Below are positions 48,707 through 64,000 of a stretch of DNA of 64,000 bases, one piece after another. Where the stretch lies: positions 280,938 through 344,937 of the forward strand of contig NW_026516701.1 in NCBI RefSeq assembly GCF_025766255.1, given 5' to 3'. The notes under the pieces are model-generated. The model saw only the letters and a program-made list of their open reading frames with translations. It ran no database searches and was not told the origin of the DNA. The DNA is from Zychaea mexicana (Eukaryota > Mucoromycota > Mucoromycetes > Mucorales > Lichtheimiaceae). Made by a program: the position numbers and the translations under genes. Numbering within the stretch: the first letter of the stretch is position 1; each line of letters begins with the position of its first letter.

Positions 48707-49459
48707 CTAATCCTTCTTGCTAATAAACTCGGATGCGACGCTGGAAGCCTTTTCCTTCAGCTCATGAGCGTGTCTGTCAATATCGCTCTGCGCCTCCAAA
48801 AGGAAAGGTCGGATGAATCTTCCGTACAGGATTTCTGCACCCTATTTTAAAATTCGTGTATGTGTGAGATTACTCTGAGCAACACAGAGTGAAGGGAACA
48901 GCAACCGCAACAAAAAAGAACTTACTCGGAACTGAGGCAACGCCAACCACAGTACAAAGACGGTCTTGATTAAAAAGTAAAAAGGTACCCAGAACAACAA
49001 CAAGTCTGAAAAGTATTCCACAATCTGCACAAATCCGATCACCGTCCAGTAAGTCAGCCACTGTTTATCATCAGCAGGTGAGGGTGTTTCGATCGCCTTG
49101 AATGATGCATATGCTGTATGATTCAACATAAAAAAATGGGTTGTTTACATGAGTATATACGTGTTTGTAATGTGCACATAACATCCAGCTCGGTATGGAA
49201 GATTGTTGCTGCTACTGGGTACTGTACCTGGATAGCCCCATGAGATAAAGTTTGTAATAAGCTGGCCGGCAATATTAAAAAAGATCATGATAGCAAAAAG
49301 GCCGCCGGCACCCAAGACAACATAGGTCTTAGGCACGCCCGTCATGCGTTCAAAGTCGTTGCAGTATTGGAACTGGCCGAGTTGTTCGTCAAGTTGTGAA
49401 ATAGCCTTCTTACATCGCGCTTGGACACCTTCGGCGCTATACAAGTTATCGGTAGTCAT
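48707..49459 (-). CDS. YOP1: YOP1/DP1/REEP-family ER membrane-shaping protein
   Basis: Tubular-ER curvature protein that inserts hairpins into the outer leaflet and works with reticulons. Three in-phase exons: 49459-49228, 49113-48926 and 48841-48707, giving 184 aa, close to the ~180 aa of yeast Yop1. Conserved blocks: LDEQLGQFQYCNDFERMTGVPKTY, the long hydrophobic YVVLGAGGLFAIMIFFNI, GYPAYASFKAIETP, DDKQWLTYWTVIGFVQIVEYF and FVLWLALPQFRGAEILYGRFIRP. The C-terminus is amphipathic and charged (QSDIDRHAHELKEKASSV), as in Yop1. Confidence 0.96.
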
Positions 49460-50711
49460 ATTTTGTGGGTTGGTTTGAAGGGAATATGTAGAAGAGTATG
49501 TATGTGTTGAGATATATAAAGGGGTAAAGAAAGAGTGGGAGAAAAAGGAGAAAAGATCGAAAAAAAAGTGGATGAACGTTTAAATACGCGTTCCTTCGTT
49601 AGCTTCATAGATGAACTATATATAAACTTTTTTTTTTTTGCAGTGAGCATTGGTGGAGGACCCTGTACACCATTCTCTTTTCGCATATTCGGAGCAAACA
49701 ACATCAAGTTGCAGGTTTCACAGCCGAGCTCCGCACCAAAGTACCTTTTTGCCGGCAACTACTTTAATTTGCATCCAAAGAGAAGGCTTGGCAAAGAATA
49801 ACAATCAACGTACATAGTATGAAAGACCTAGCCATGACGATACTATGAATGGTGCATTATTTGCCAAGTTTTGGCTGCTGCTGTGCTATCCTTGTTACTG
49901 GCCCACTCATCCTCATATGCCTTATTTGTTCAGTAGATCGACTCTATGAGTGGTCTTATTCAGTCATCCATATCATAATAAGCTTAGCATTTGATGAATG
50001 ATCGAACGGGCCAGAGAAAAGCACCATGTTTTGCGGATACGTTATCATATCGAGAAAGCTGTGTCAGGAAAACAAAAAAGGAGGAGGCAATTGACTGAAG
50101 TCCAACGGTGGTCAGACAACGCTTATTTTCTTTAATACATACTGCAGGCCGCTTCCTTGTCGATCTTGTTAATTAGCACTTAATTAGCTGTATATTTTAG
50201 ACATCATTTTTGACTAACACCTTGACAGTAGGCATGAACTGGAGTCTTAATACGACTTCGTAGCTATGGCAAAAGATGCTCTGTCATCTTGTTGCTGTGA
50301 CACACACTTTTAGCTGGGTGGATATGAGGCAACACTTCAACTGTATCGTGCAACCTAGAGTGATCCACACTCGATATCCACCGCCACTTTAGCCTCACTT
50401 AGATATCCATATTGGCATGTGCATGGCGCAGCATCATGGGATGTGGTGAGGTGTATAGAAGAACTCAGCAGCTAAACCAAATTCAAAAAGAAGTGCTTTG
50501 CATGCGACCACGACATCAACATGCTCCACAGCGTAAAATCTATGCTTGACAGATGCTAGAAAATGGATGCTTTTTCTATTTTCAACGGACAAAAGAAGAG
50601 TAAATCATAAATGAGCAATAATTACAGGAGAGGAATACAATTGTAAAGAAAATGGGGATTATTTCTAAAGCTTCATTATTATTATCATTATCATTTATCA
50701 TCACCACCGGT
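49460..50711. other. Spacer, no gene seen
   Basis: YOP1 5' UTR and promoter (49460-49800), then AT-rich intergenic sequence up to the 3' end of ATP23. Confidence 0.55.
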
Positions 50712-51591
50712 TTAATAAATTTCATCAAACGGCCGAGTGTCAGCAAAGCAGCTATCAAACACACTAGCAACAGCTCGTTCTGCCTCTTCTTTAGATTTGC
50801 AATTCGGGTTTTCCGCCACTGATAAGATAGCTCTTCGCTTGACACATGTCTGATGTTGCTTTGTAAAGGTATAGAAACCACGTTGGACTTCGCGTGTCCA
50901 GTTACAATCACCACTCAAACTTGCTGCTCGAACCTAATAAATAATAATCAGGCTTATACAGAGCTACATGCCATCATTGGCAATGATGAACATATGAAAA
51001 ACACGGAAGGTTCCTTACCTCACTACAAGCATGATGGCGTAGATTGAGCCAATCCACCTTAAACCGATGATGGTCGTACAAGTGAACCATTTCATGGACC
51101 ATTGTATGTTCTTGATGTGTTTTAGAGTTCATTCTGTTTTGACATAATAAAATACCGTCCTCAGGCGAGAAACCGCCGGACCGTGTAATATCACAGGGAG
51201 CACATAAAAAGTCGTCTCGTTTGATTTCACGACCAATCCTGCCGAGATGTTCAACCATGAACCGAACCGAGGGACCTTTTCCAAAAAGCGTGCTTTTCGT
51301 TAGTAAACGGCCTGAATTCTAACTTTTTATAATTTACCAAAAAGCATCCCAAGAAAAAATTGACGTACTGTTTTTAATCAAATTATCGCGCCAGACTTCG
51401 CACTGCCGACATTGGTATGATTCAAGTTCGCTGTCAAGGTCCTTGCGGAATGCTTTCTGCTCGTTCTCGGACATACCGAGACCAGTAAGATATTGCAAAG
51501 ATTTGCGCCATCGCTCAAATTTCTTCATGTCCTTTAATGAAGTGGCATTGTTTTGGTTCGTTTGTGTCGTTGGAGCCGAGTTGTCTGCCAT
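50712..51591 (-). CDS. ATP23: Mitochondrial inner-membrane protease ATP23
   Basis: Intermembrane-space metalloprotease and chaperone that matures Atp6 and helps assemble the F0 sector. Three in-phase exons: 51591-51369, 51275-51019 and 50933-50712, 233 aa. The zinc-binding HExxH motif is visible as HEMVH at about residue 131, in [17 protein letters not shown]. Conserved cysteines appear as [45 protein letters not shown] and [15 protein letters not shown]; such twin cysteines are typical for Mia40-imported Atp23. The N-terminus is hydrophilic, with no classical presequence, as in yeast. Confidence 0.96.
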
Positions 51592-53043
51592 TGTGCTTGT
51601 GTATGTGTATACAAGCGGATACAAGGTCAAAAAAAATCTCTGACCGGGTCAATTCCTTCTCCGGCAACCACCAGGGCGCATTGACAACAAAATTTAGATG
51701 ATGCTAACTCACATTTTATATACGATCCTGTAAACAATGAATCTACTTGGAAGGTTGAGACTGAGCAGGATCATTATATGATTCCACGTTTTTATTAGTC
51801 CATCATCTCTCCTTTAAACTTGGCTCTCGAATTATAGCTTACATACACAGTATGAGTGTATTACTCGCATTGATGGTGCTAGATCCTGTAACTTTTATTG
51901 GGCAATGAAGTTATCTAGTATCAAGTTGTTTCCATTTGAATCTAAAATTATAGTGTAAAAGGAATGATCGAGCTTTGAGCATAGTACCAGCCTTCCCAGT
52001 TTCCTCCTCTCCCCATTACATCACCATATTCTTCGCAAAGTGTAACTACGATCTTTCTTTCGAAGATCGAGAATGAATCGATCAGAACACCGCGACCTTC
52101 GAATGCTGGCGTTAAGTCTACCGTCGAGCAAGACCTACCGTTCAACTTCTAGCAAGATAATAACACATCAGAGGCTGGTATTGCTGTAATAGTCAGCAAC
52201 TTTGGCGTCGAACACCTCCAATTCGCTCGTCAACTGCCATCTTTCCTGCAAGAATCATACATCGAATGGCCTCACTACACAAACGAGCAAGAAATCAATA
52301 TGATTCACGAAGTGTTATCCAAATACAAAACATTTCGTCGTGATGCGATCTGTTACGACGCCAAATACCACTTGCTCGTTTGAATACACCGATGCTTATG
52401 CAGTGACGCTATACATATTGCCACAAACTCAAAGTAAGGACATCGTTATAATTAAGCATTTTTGCAATGACATGATATTGATACTTGTGAGCAACACCAG
52501 TTTGTCGACTTCCATGGCTAACAGAGATAAGAATCATGTGGGTCATATTTTGGCTCCGTAAGTATGGCCCCAACGTCTATCTTGCATAATGCCGATTATT
52601 GTTTAGCTGGCCATATCCGCGAAAATGGTATTGTCAGTTCACCGAATCTGCGTGTCTTTAAGTTATCCAGATCTAGAGGCTTTTATCCGACATGCTTTTT
52701 ACCTAATGTATTAAATACCGATCTTTCAATCGTTATAAGAAAAGAACTGTATATCCGCGATCTTAGACAAACTGAAAGCCGAAGATTGATTGATATTCGC
52801 AAAAGACAAAGAATGCACATATAAATTGACTTTTGCTACAACTATCTTTCTCCTTTCACCTTTTAAATCAATATGACTACACACTTGTACGTTTCAATTT
52901 CGTTACATTATTGTACTTTACACATTCAAAAAAATTGCAGATAAACAAGATCATCGATGCAAAAAGGAAAATATTCAATAAAGAAAACCAGTTTTTATTT
53001 CGTGGGTTGCAGCTGCTTTAACCCAAGGAGAAAAGCAACACAC
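51592..53043. other. Spacer with a decayed plus-strand fragment
   Basis: At about 52190-52375 a plus-strand frame reads like protein (FGVEHLQFARQLPSFLQES; EINMIHEVLSKYKTFRRDA) and then meets a stop. Weaker pieces follow to 52820. On the minus strand 52145-51948 is open. I see no intact gene; this looks like a dead gene of unknown family. Confidence 0.35.
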
Positions 53044-54273
53044 TTAATAGAAAGTGGCAGGTCTCTTGGCAATGAAGAGGGCACGACGGCTCTTCTCGGT
53101 GCGCTGGACACGGTGAGGCAAGGGGAAAGCAAGCTTGTTGTTCAAGAGCTGTCTGATGTATTGACGGCGGATGTCAGCAGCCTTAACCTCAGCAACGCGG
53201 ATGATTTGGATAGAGGAGAAACGGGCACGGTGGCGGGCAGCCATATCCTGGTCTACAGTAGTAGTAAAACACCCAGTTATTAACTTTATCCTAGCTCCAA
53301 AACTAAAATCTCAAATGTATAATAACATCATTGCGACGAGAGAAAAAAGACACATACAGCAAGTACCGACGGCCTCGACACGGGACATGCCACGGTATTC
53401 CTTGTACATGTTGTGGGTGCCGGAACGCGAATCGTAGCGGATCCAGATACCAAAGTTCTTGATCTGCTCAGGGCGCTTCTCGTGGATCTACATCGACAAA
53501 AATGTAAGTTTGATAAGTTTCCCAAGTTCCACAAAGCAGCTCTCGCTAATCTCCAAGCACTCAAACGCAGTAATTGTGTGCATATGCATACCTCGTTGAT
53601 GGAGACGATCTCACCAGCGGCCTTCTTGACCTTGCGGAGCTTCTTCAAGAAGTACCAGAAACGGGACTTGGCAACGACCTCGTTAGGAGCGAAGACGCGC
53701 ATGCGGTACAACTTGGGTTGGGGCTCCTTGGTCGAAGGGAGCTTGCGACCAACCACCTATATTAAAATAAATTTCGTCATTAGTATTTCTGAATCCACCA
53801 TATACTTTCTGTTGCACACATATTTTCCACATTCTTACCTGATATTCGTGGAACTATAATTCGAGACAAAGCGGGTGCACAGGGTAAAAAAAGTTAAATG
53901 AGTACAGCTGAATTCCCAGTTCTGTGTTGCATTTTCCCTTCACTAAGCCTCCTTTTCACAGACAAATGGTCATTCAATGCGAGAGTCATTAGGTTCATTT
54001 CGGTTTCAGAAGCGGTTCTGTGCTGTCCTTTTCTTTGGTATTTTGACGCCTGTTGTAGATAGACGGATGGATGGATGGATGGATGGTTATGATCGACTTC
54101 TTGAACTGGTGGATGGATTGGAAGTAGTGATAGCACCAAAAGTTCGGTCGACGTCTCGTATGGTTTATGAGTTCCAATCATTGCGTATCGTTACTGCATC
54201 CGATGAATCCTTTGACTCTCGCATCGTTTCATGACCTTGACTGTGGTTCCCATGCACTACTTACTCTTGCCAT
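53044..54273 (-). CDS. RPL20: 60S ribosomal protein eL20 (L18a/L20)
   Basis: Component of the large ribosomal subunit. Five in-phase exons: 54273-54265, 53853-53839, 53756-53592, 53487-53358 and 53252-53044, 175 aa (yeast 172). Reads M-A-R, then [96 protein letters not shown] and PLPHRVQ near the C-terminus, all diagnostic for eL20. The first coding exon is 9 nt and the second only 15 nt, with a 411-nt first intron. Long first introns after a few codons are common in fungal ribosomal protein genes and may carry regulatory function. Confidence 0.96.
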
Positions 54274-54354
54274 CGTTATCAAAAAAAGAGGAAGAACTCG
54301 TTCTTGCACTTGCAACGCTTCCACTTAGTCCAGCATCCCGGCCCGCACGGAAAT

Positions 54355-54747
54355 TCAGGGCGGACATTGAATCTTTGAACACTTGAAGTATGATACATGC
54401 TGGTTTGTGCTTTTCAAGTTTTCACTCTGTTTCCATCTTCTCATATAAATGCGTCCTGCAAAGGCCTTGGAAGCTATATAGTATACTTTTTGATCGAGCT
54501 TCTCCACCATATAAGCTGTCGTACGAAAGGAACAACTTTCCTCTTCCCCCACCCCTTGAATGAGTATATCTACATCCTCGAAAATGAAGCACGTAGATAA
54601 ATGGAAAGGTATAAATAGAATATTGGCAGGTCTTGGTTATTCACAGACCAACTTACATGTCTTAAGAGAAGAAGCTCGCATAATCCTGCCTCCGGCAAAT
54701 TAAGCCAAGCAAGGTTATTTGAAAGTCCATCTAGTGTGCGAGTGAGC
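54355..54747 (-). CDS. Possible unknown gene, two 3' exons
   Basis: Exon 54747-54657 (RLTRTLDGLSNNLAWLNLPEAG) joins in phase across an 80-nt GT-AG intron to 54576-54355 (DVDILIQGVGEEESCSF; YYIASKAFAGRIYMRRW), ending at a stop. The upstream exon and start codon were not found, so the gene is partial or decayed. Sequence composition is protein-like. Located in the spacer between eL20 and Rix7. No family recognised. Confidence 0.3.
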
Positions 54748-55574
54748 CTGAACAAGAAGAGTCAAACATATACTATATCACCCTATCGACTGTGAAAGTA
54801 TGCTGCTGCCAAAGGAAGAAAAAATTAGCTGTCAGCTACGTATCTTTGGTTTAAATGTAGCAAGAAGCGGGCGGTTAAGTTATTAGATGCAGCACAGTAC
54901 ACTGCCGATGATGTGATTTATGCAACAAAGTTCGGCTTTAACTTAAGACGAAAGAGAAAAATTTGACAAAGGACGGCATCTATTCGTAGCATACAAGTTT
55001 TATGCCGTTTCCACCAGCCAATATTGACTCAAGCATCTCAAAAAAGTAGTGGAATGGGGAGTGACGAGGAAAGCAAAGAAGGGTATCAATATGATGAGGA
55101 GAAGAATGGTTTCGGTTGCTCGGTGACGAGTAAAGGGATTGAGAAGAGCGACACAAGGCTTATATCAAGTAATGATGCTTCCTAGACGAACTGCTAGAGG
55201 ATACAAGTAATGCATCTGAAACCTGGACTATATTTCAGGTGTGAAGAAAGTAACAGTTATGATAGAGTGGATATCACATTTATGCGCCAGACAACAGACT
55301 CACAACATTAATTAACGACGATGGCTAAGACACGATATTCAAAAGTTACTGTGTGTTGAATATACTGTGCATATGCATTTGTTATCCGGGCACTGTTAAG
55401 TTGGCCAACCATTCAGTCGACCAAACTTTTGATATCGTCGGCACAGATCCGCATGACGGAACTTCAAGCCACAGTTAATTACCGCATTTGTAACCTGACT
55501 GAACTTTTTTTTTTGGGGGTGCCATTCTAAAAAGACATTCGGGCTTGTCAAACGAATTTTAATTTTACGAAAAC
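54748..55574. other. Spacer before Rix7/NVL
   Basis: No coding region seen; includes the presumed Rix7 promoter. Confidence 0.5.
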
Positions 55575-59272
<3,698 letters not shown>

Positions 59273-60339
59273 ATCAATAGATGTCGATTCTTCTTTTTCC
59301 TTCACCATCTCCATTATTAGACGCACAAAGACTCCTTTGTTCCCTCACTCAAAGAATCTATCATTTTGCATTAAACTCCCTCTTGCATTGTTATATACTA
59401 TATTAAAATACTAATTTTTTTTGTCATGGCTTATAGAAGGCTTCCTTATGAATTGAGAACAACTACTGAGAAGTGATACAAGAAAGGATGATCTTGGGTA
59501 TAAGTGCTTGCAGTAGTCATGTCTACGGCATCCAGCTCAACTTCTTGTATCAGGGGAAAATTCTGCAGTATTGGTCAAAATTACAGCTGCTTGAATTATG
59601 TATCAAATAGGTCGAAGTACCTATCAGTAGATAACACACCTATCGCCAATTGTTATCTGCGAATCACTATCCGACATCGAGTTATGTATGTGGATAAAAA
59701 CATCCCAAGGAAGGTCGAAATGGCGAGTTTCGTACCACGAAGTTTACTACAAACATAGCCATACTGTAAAACTTCGCTGTATGCTATGATGCGCTTATTA
59801 ATGTACAGCTTTACCAAAGATACTCGACAAGCTTATCATAAAAGACAACATATCCATCGTTTTGTTGCAGAAGTTGAGGTCAACTCTTCCTTCTCGCTAC
59901 ACTCAAACTTAAGACGTACATATAATCTGTCGTGGTCCAAATAACGATCACTCCAAACCACCCTTTCAACAAGGAATGATAAACTGTTTTGTTGATCACC
60001 ATATTGACACGCATGCAGCCATTTGAGGAACAGATGATGATACACGGGCAATATTCCGAATCCAGCACAATTGCCTCATCTCCATATACTGAATTATGCT
60101 ATACAATTGGCGCTGCAAGCAATGCAGTTACGACCCACGCATTTTGCTATTGCAAGTGAAAAGGCTATCATTGACTGTTGCATAAAATGACATCCCGGAA
60201 ACACTTGCATCAACAAGATGGAATTCTTTATGATTATAACACTAAATAGTGAAATAAAATTAATTACTCGCTTTTAAACTCTCTTATTCATCTAATTTGA
60301 CATATTTTACATACTATGTTGCATATTAAGCAAAGTTTC
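59273..60339. other. Spacer between Rix7 and the retrotransposon
   Basis: No gene. Weak open frames at 59504-59758 (plus) and 60068-59836 (minus). The 5' LTR of the neighbouring element may begin in the right part, but I cannot define its ends. Confidence 0.4.
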
Positions 60340-60379
60340 GGGTAGTACCGTAGGGCAAGCCGTTTCGCGCTCGTGGCCA

Positions 60380-61030
60380 AGTTCTTTCCGGCCCGCATTC
60401 TTGGCGACGTCGTCAGCCAGCAGCTTGCGAGCTGTCGACAGCTCAAGCTTGTCCCCCTCCGGCCCAACCCCTATAGAGGTCGAAGCAGCCGAACAGCAAC
60501 GGCACCCACACCAATAGTTTCTGCAGAAACGCAATGGCCAAGCAAGTGGCCTCTCTGCCAAGCAGTGCATCGCCGAAGGTCGCTGTTTCCGAATTTATGG
60601 TTTTGACGATATGGGCAAGGACTGCCCCAGGGTTCCGGATCCGCCTTCAAGAGGCAACGGCGGCAACGGCAAGGGCAGCGGCGGCAATGGTGGCAGCTCT
60701 TTTTTTTCCATGAGCAAAGGCCGGGGAAAAAACTAGTTCGACCAGCAGACGCGCCCACCCTGCTGGTGGCCTAGTTGGCTGCAATTCTTTGCCATTAACT
60801 TCTTTAGTTAATCTTGCAGACGATCAATACGACGAGGGTTCTTCTTTAGTTCCGACCCCCCTCCATCACCATCATACACTAGTGTAGACGTTCTCTCCTC
60901 CTCACCTAGTAGCATTTTTGCAAATAAAGACGATCCTTTTATTGGTAATATTGCACCTTCTCATGCTTTTACTTTAATAGACGCTACTGTTCATATGGGA
61001 GAATTGGAGTTTGCTAGACATATCTTGATC
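60380..61030 (+). pseudogene. gag and protease remnant of the Ty3-type element
   Basis: One frame shows the GPTPIEVEAAEQQ segment typical of gag C-termini, an in-frame TAG at 60515, then a zinc-knuckle-like CFRIYGFDDMGKDC (about 60583-60624) in which the second Cys and the His of a CCHC knuckle are missing. A Gly-rich stretch follows. Protease-type sequence (FTLIDATVHMGELEF) continues to about 61030, where the frame breaks exactly where the catalytic D-S/T-G motif is expected. Confidence 0.6.
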
Positions 61031-61032
61031 CG

Positions 61033-64000
61033 ATGATTGGCTTTATTAGTGAGCACAAAGCAAGGATTTTGAAACAAACAGGACTCATCTTCGTTGCTCA
61101 ATCAACACCTGGCTCTTTCGTAAAAGTTGCCGACGCACGAACAACCGATTCAACATGCTACTTGGACGCAACAGTAGTAATGGACGACTTTTCAACACCT
61201 ATTCGCCTTTTTTCGGGAATACGCAGCGACGACCTTGACGTTATTTTGGGAAAAAGCTGGCTATATGACGAAAACCCGGAAATTGACTGGCGTACGAATG
61301 ACGTCCACCCGCGACCGCCACCTACACCAAAGGAAATACAATACGTTTCTTATTGTACTGGCAATAACCTCGTTAATGACGTTACTGATGACGGTTATAT
61401 TGTATTATGTGCAGAGAAAATTATGGTATAAGGCGATCGTGTTTTTGTTCCTGGACTTGACGACGTATTGGAGAAATACGAAGATGTTTTCCCTGACGAC
61501 GTTCCCAACGGTCTACCACCTAAGCGCAGTGTCGAACACGCCATACCTTTACTGGCAGACGCCAAAGTACCAGCTCATCGTATGTATCGCCTTTCTACAC
61601 ATGAGCTGGCTGAGCTCAAGAAAACGCTCGACGACTTGCTGGCTAAGGGTTGGATTCGACCATCGACGTCACCTTACGGTGCTCCTGTCCTGTTCGTCGC
61701 AAAAAAGGACAAGACTCTGCGCATAGTGATCGATTATCAGTCCTTGAACAAGACGAGTGTGTTATCCAAATGCGCTCTACCGGCGTGCGAAGATCTCATG
61801 AACCAGCTTCTTGGGGCGCGCTATTTGAGCAAGCTTGACCTCCGCTCCGGCTATACGCAACTCCGGGTCAAGGACGAGGATACACACAAGACGGCCTTCT
61901 TGACGAGATATGGGCTTTACGAGTACTTAGTAATGCCCTTCGGCCTATCATCGGCGCCCGCAACCTTTATGCGTTTAATGTCGGACGTTTTTAGGCCATA
62001 TCTCGACGTATTCGTGATTCTCTATTTGGACGATGTCTTGATTTACTCCAAGACGGCCGAGGATCACGTCAAGCACTTGAAGTTGGTGTTGGAAAAGTTG
62101 CGACACCACAAACTGTACGCGAAGCGGTCGAAATGCCAGTTTGGGATGCGCTCAGTCGAATTTCTTGGCCACATTGTTTCAGGCGACGGCATCAAATGCG
62201 ACCCACATAAGCTCGACGCAATTTCCACCTGGCCACGACCAACGAAAATTGCTCATATCCAGAGTTTTTTAGGCCTGTGTAATTTCTTTCGACGCTTTTG
62301 TGATGGATATGCTGGCCTCACTGCCCCTCTCAATCGCTTACTGCGTAAGGACGTTCCTTGGGAGTGGGATGATGCTTGTGAAAGATCCTTTCAGGAACTC
62401 AAGTGACGTTTATGTTCCGCGCCGGTGCTTGCAATCCCAGATCCCGACCGCCATTTTTACGTACACACGGACGCTTCATCAACGGTGTCAATTGGTGGTA
62501 TCCTCTCACAGGAGCAAGACGACGGTTTATTGCATCCGGTTGCTTATGCTTCGAGGACGTTGAAGGGCGCAGAGATGAATTACCCGGTTCACGAACAAGA
62601 ACTTTTGTCAGTGTCGTACTGTTTAAAACAATGGCGACATCATCTGGACGGTCAAAAGTTCACAGTGTTCACGGACAGCCGCGCCATCTCGACGTTACAC
62701 GCCAACAACAAGAATCTCTCCAAGCGTCAGATCCGCTCGTTGGAAAAGCTGATGGCCTATCAGTTTGACGTGCATCATATTCCTCGAGAACAGAATACTG
62801 GTGCAGACGCTCTATCAAAACAACCGCCCAGCGCTCCTTCTCACCCCGACGTCTCAATGGAACTTTGTGCTGTGGTCCTCACAGTGAGGGGGGAGACGCT
62901 TGGCAAGGAATGCACTCAGCACTACAAGGACGATTCTTTTTGGGCAGACGTTTTGACTCGGCTTCGGACGAACGACGACGACGAAGAGTTCGAACTAGCC
63001 GACGGCATCATCTATCGCAAAAAAGATGGACGACACCAAATCTGTGTGCCGCGCATGCCAACGCTTCTCAACACCCTCTTGCATGACGCACACGACGCAC
63101 CAATCGCCGGTCATCGCGGCATCGATGCAACGGTCGAATGACTTGGACGAACTTACTACTGGCCACATATGAACAAAACAGTGCGACGTTATATTGCGAC
63201 GTGTGACATGTGCCAGCGTACCAAGTTACCAAATGCCAAAAAAGCAGCCTTGTTGCAGCCATTGCAACTAGCTACTGGACGATGGACCTCAATTTCGGTT
63301 GATTTTATCACACACTTGCCGAAGACGCTACACAAGTTCGATGCAATTGCCGTTTTTGTGGATCGGTTTTCAAAGCGCGCACATTTTGCTCCATGCAAGA
63401 TGACTGATACAGCAGAGGATTTTGCTCATCTGTTTTTGCGTGAGATATGCCGACAGCACGGCTTACCATCAGACGTAGTCTCGGATCGAGATGTCCGCTT
63501 TACTTCTAGATTCTGGAAGGCCTTGACGACGATGCTTGGCGTACAAAGAAGTTTGTCCAGCAGTCTACACCCAGAATCAGACGGACAGACGGAACGCACG
63601 AATCGAACGCTCGAAGATATGCTTCGTCATTACGTTGCATATAATCAATCGGATTGGGACGAATGGCTGCCGGTCCTCGAGCACACCTACAACGACGCCA
63701 AGCACGCTTCTACAGGGGTAACACCCTTTTATGCCGACTTGGGACGACAGGTGTCACTCGCTTTGGGCACGGGATCTGCCTCCTCCGATGTTGATTCAGC
63801 AGACGTTCTCGCTACACGTTTGGAGTCTATCCGTCTTCAAGTCACTGAGGCATTCAAGGAAGCAACAGATCGCCAAGCCAAGTATGCCAATATGAAGCGA
63901 CGTAATCTGGAACTCGACGTGGATGACGACGTATTAGTCAAGACGACCCACTTGAATCCTGATGTTTATTCCAACGCTTCCACAGAAAAGTTTTACTTTC
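61033..64000 (+). pseudogene. pol (protease C-part, RT, RNase H, integrase) with three stops
   Basis: One reading frame runs from 61033 past 64000 and is stopped at 61429 (TAA), 62404 (TGA) and 63139 (TGA). Seen in order: protease flap region (DDLDVILGKSW), RT with LDLRSGYTQLR, VMPFGLSSAPATF and the catalytic LYLDDVLIYS (about 62018), RNase H beginning FYVHTDASS and with TDSRAISTL, an H2C2 finger ending TCDMCQRTK, and an integrase core with VDFITHLP, VSDRDVRFTS and HPESDGQTERTNR supplying the D, D and E residues. Apart from the stops the domains look intact, so decay is recent. Confidence 0.9.

Larger units (their letters stand above)
60340..64000 (+). mobile_element. Ty3/gypsy-type LTR retrotransposon, decayed, cut by window edge
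   Basis: Plus-strand gag remnant followed by pol with reverse transcriptase, RNase H and integrase in Ty3 order. GC content jumps at about 60340, marking the approximate left limit; no LTR was identified. The right end lies beyond 64000. At least four in-frame stops are present. Confidence 0.85.

Noticed and set aside
60307..60758. Minus-strand Cys/Arg-rich ORFs
   Set aside because: Antisense of the gag remnant, which has family-typical sequence on the plus strand.

Overview
This window is fungal nuclear DNA, most likely from a Mucoromycota (probably Mucorales) genome. I infer this from short GT-AG introns (mostly 55-90 nt) in nearly every conserved gene, the conserved fungal proteins (GWT1, ATP23, YOP1, GLO3, Rix7/NVL, CHD1, SAP18, an AAT-family permease), and the mix of compact genes with transposon-rich, AT-rich spacers. 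No species can be named from the sequence alone. There are no prokaryotic operons, CRISPR arrays or convincing tRNA/rRNA genes.

Layout. 1-4.6 kb: a five-exon amino acid permease (minus). 4.66-11.30 kb: a complete 6.6-kb DNA transposon with CACC...GGTG terminal inverted repeats, a 3-bp ATG target duplication, tnp2-like transposase exons (minus) interrupted by one in-frame stop, and two extra multi-exon genes. 11.3-23.3 kb: accessory territory with a tiny four-exon gene, decayed coding sequence, a long inverted repeat, a large repeat-bearing membrane protein and an unknown two-exon gene. 23.3-26.4 kb: SAP18 and GWT1 (plus). 27.1-33.0 kb: CHD1 chromatin remodeler (plus). 33-39 kb: gene-poor, with decayed fragments and microsatellites. 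39.0-43.2 kb: a Mucoromycota-style SANT/Myb-like gene, a divergent C2H2 zinc-finger gene, and an acidic/Gln-rich protein with W-rich repeats. 43.8-45.5 kb: ArfGAP GLO3. 45.5-48.7 kb: spacer with a 234-bp TA-flanked MITE. 48.7-51.6 kb: YOP1 and ATP23. 53.0-54.3 kb: ribosomal protein eL20. 55.6-59.3 kb: Rix7/NVL AAA-ATPase. 60.3-64.0 kb: a decayed Ty3/gypsy retrotransposon running off the right edge.

The conserved genes do not form a pathway. They cover ribosome biogenesis (Rix7/NVL, eL20), chromatin (CHD1, SAP18), secretory pathway and ER (GLO3, YOP1, GWT1), mitochondrial proteolysis (ATP23) and nutrient uptake. Gene models were built by hand from splice sites and reading phase, so exon boundaries are predictions. 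The models for GWT1, SAP18, CHD1, GLO3, YOP1, ATP23, eL20 and Rix7/NVL keep phase across all exons.

The most interesting object is the 4.66-11.30 kb transposon, because both ends, the target duplication and three genes can all be read. In the retroelement and in the transposase the disabling stops are mostly explainable as single C-to-T changes.
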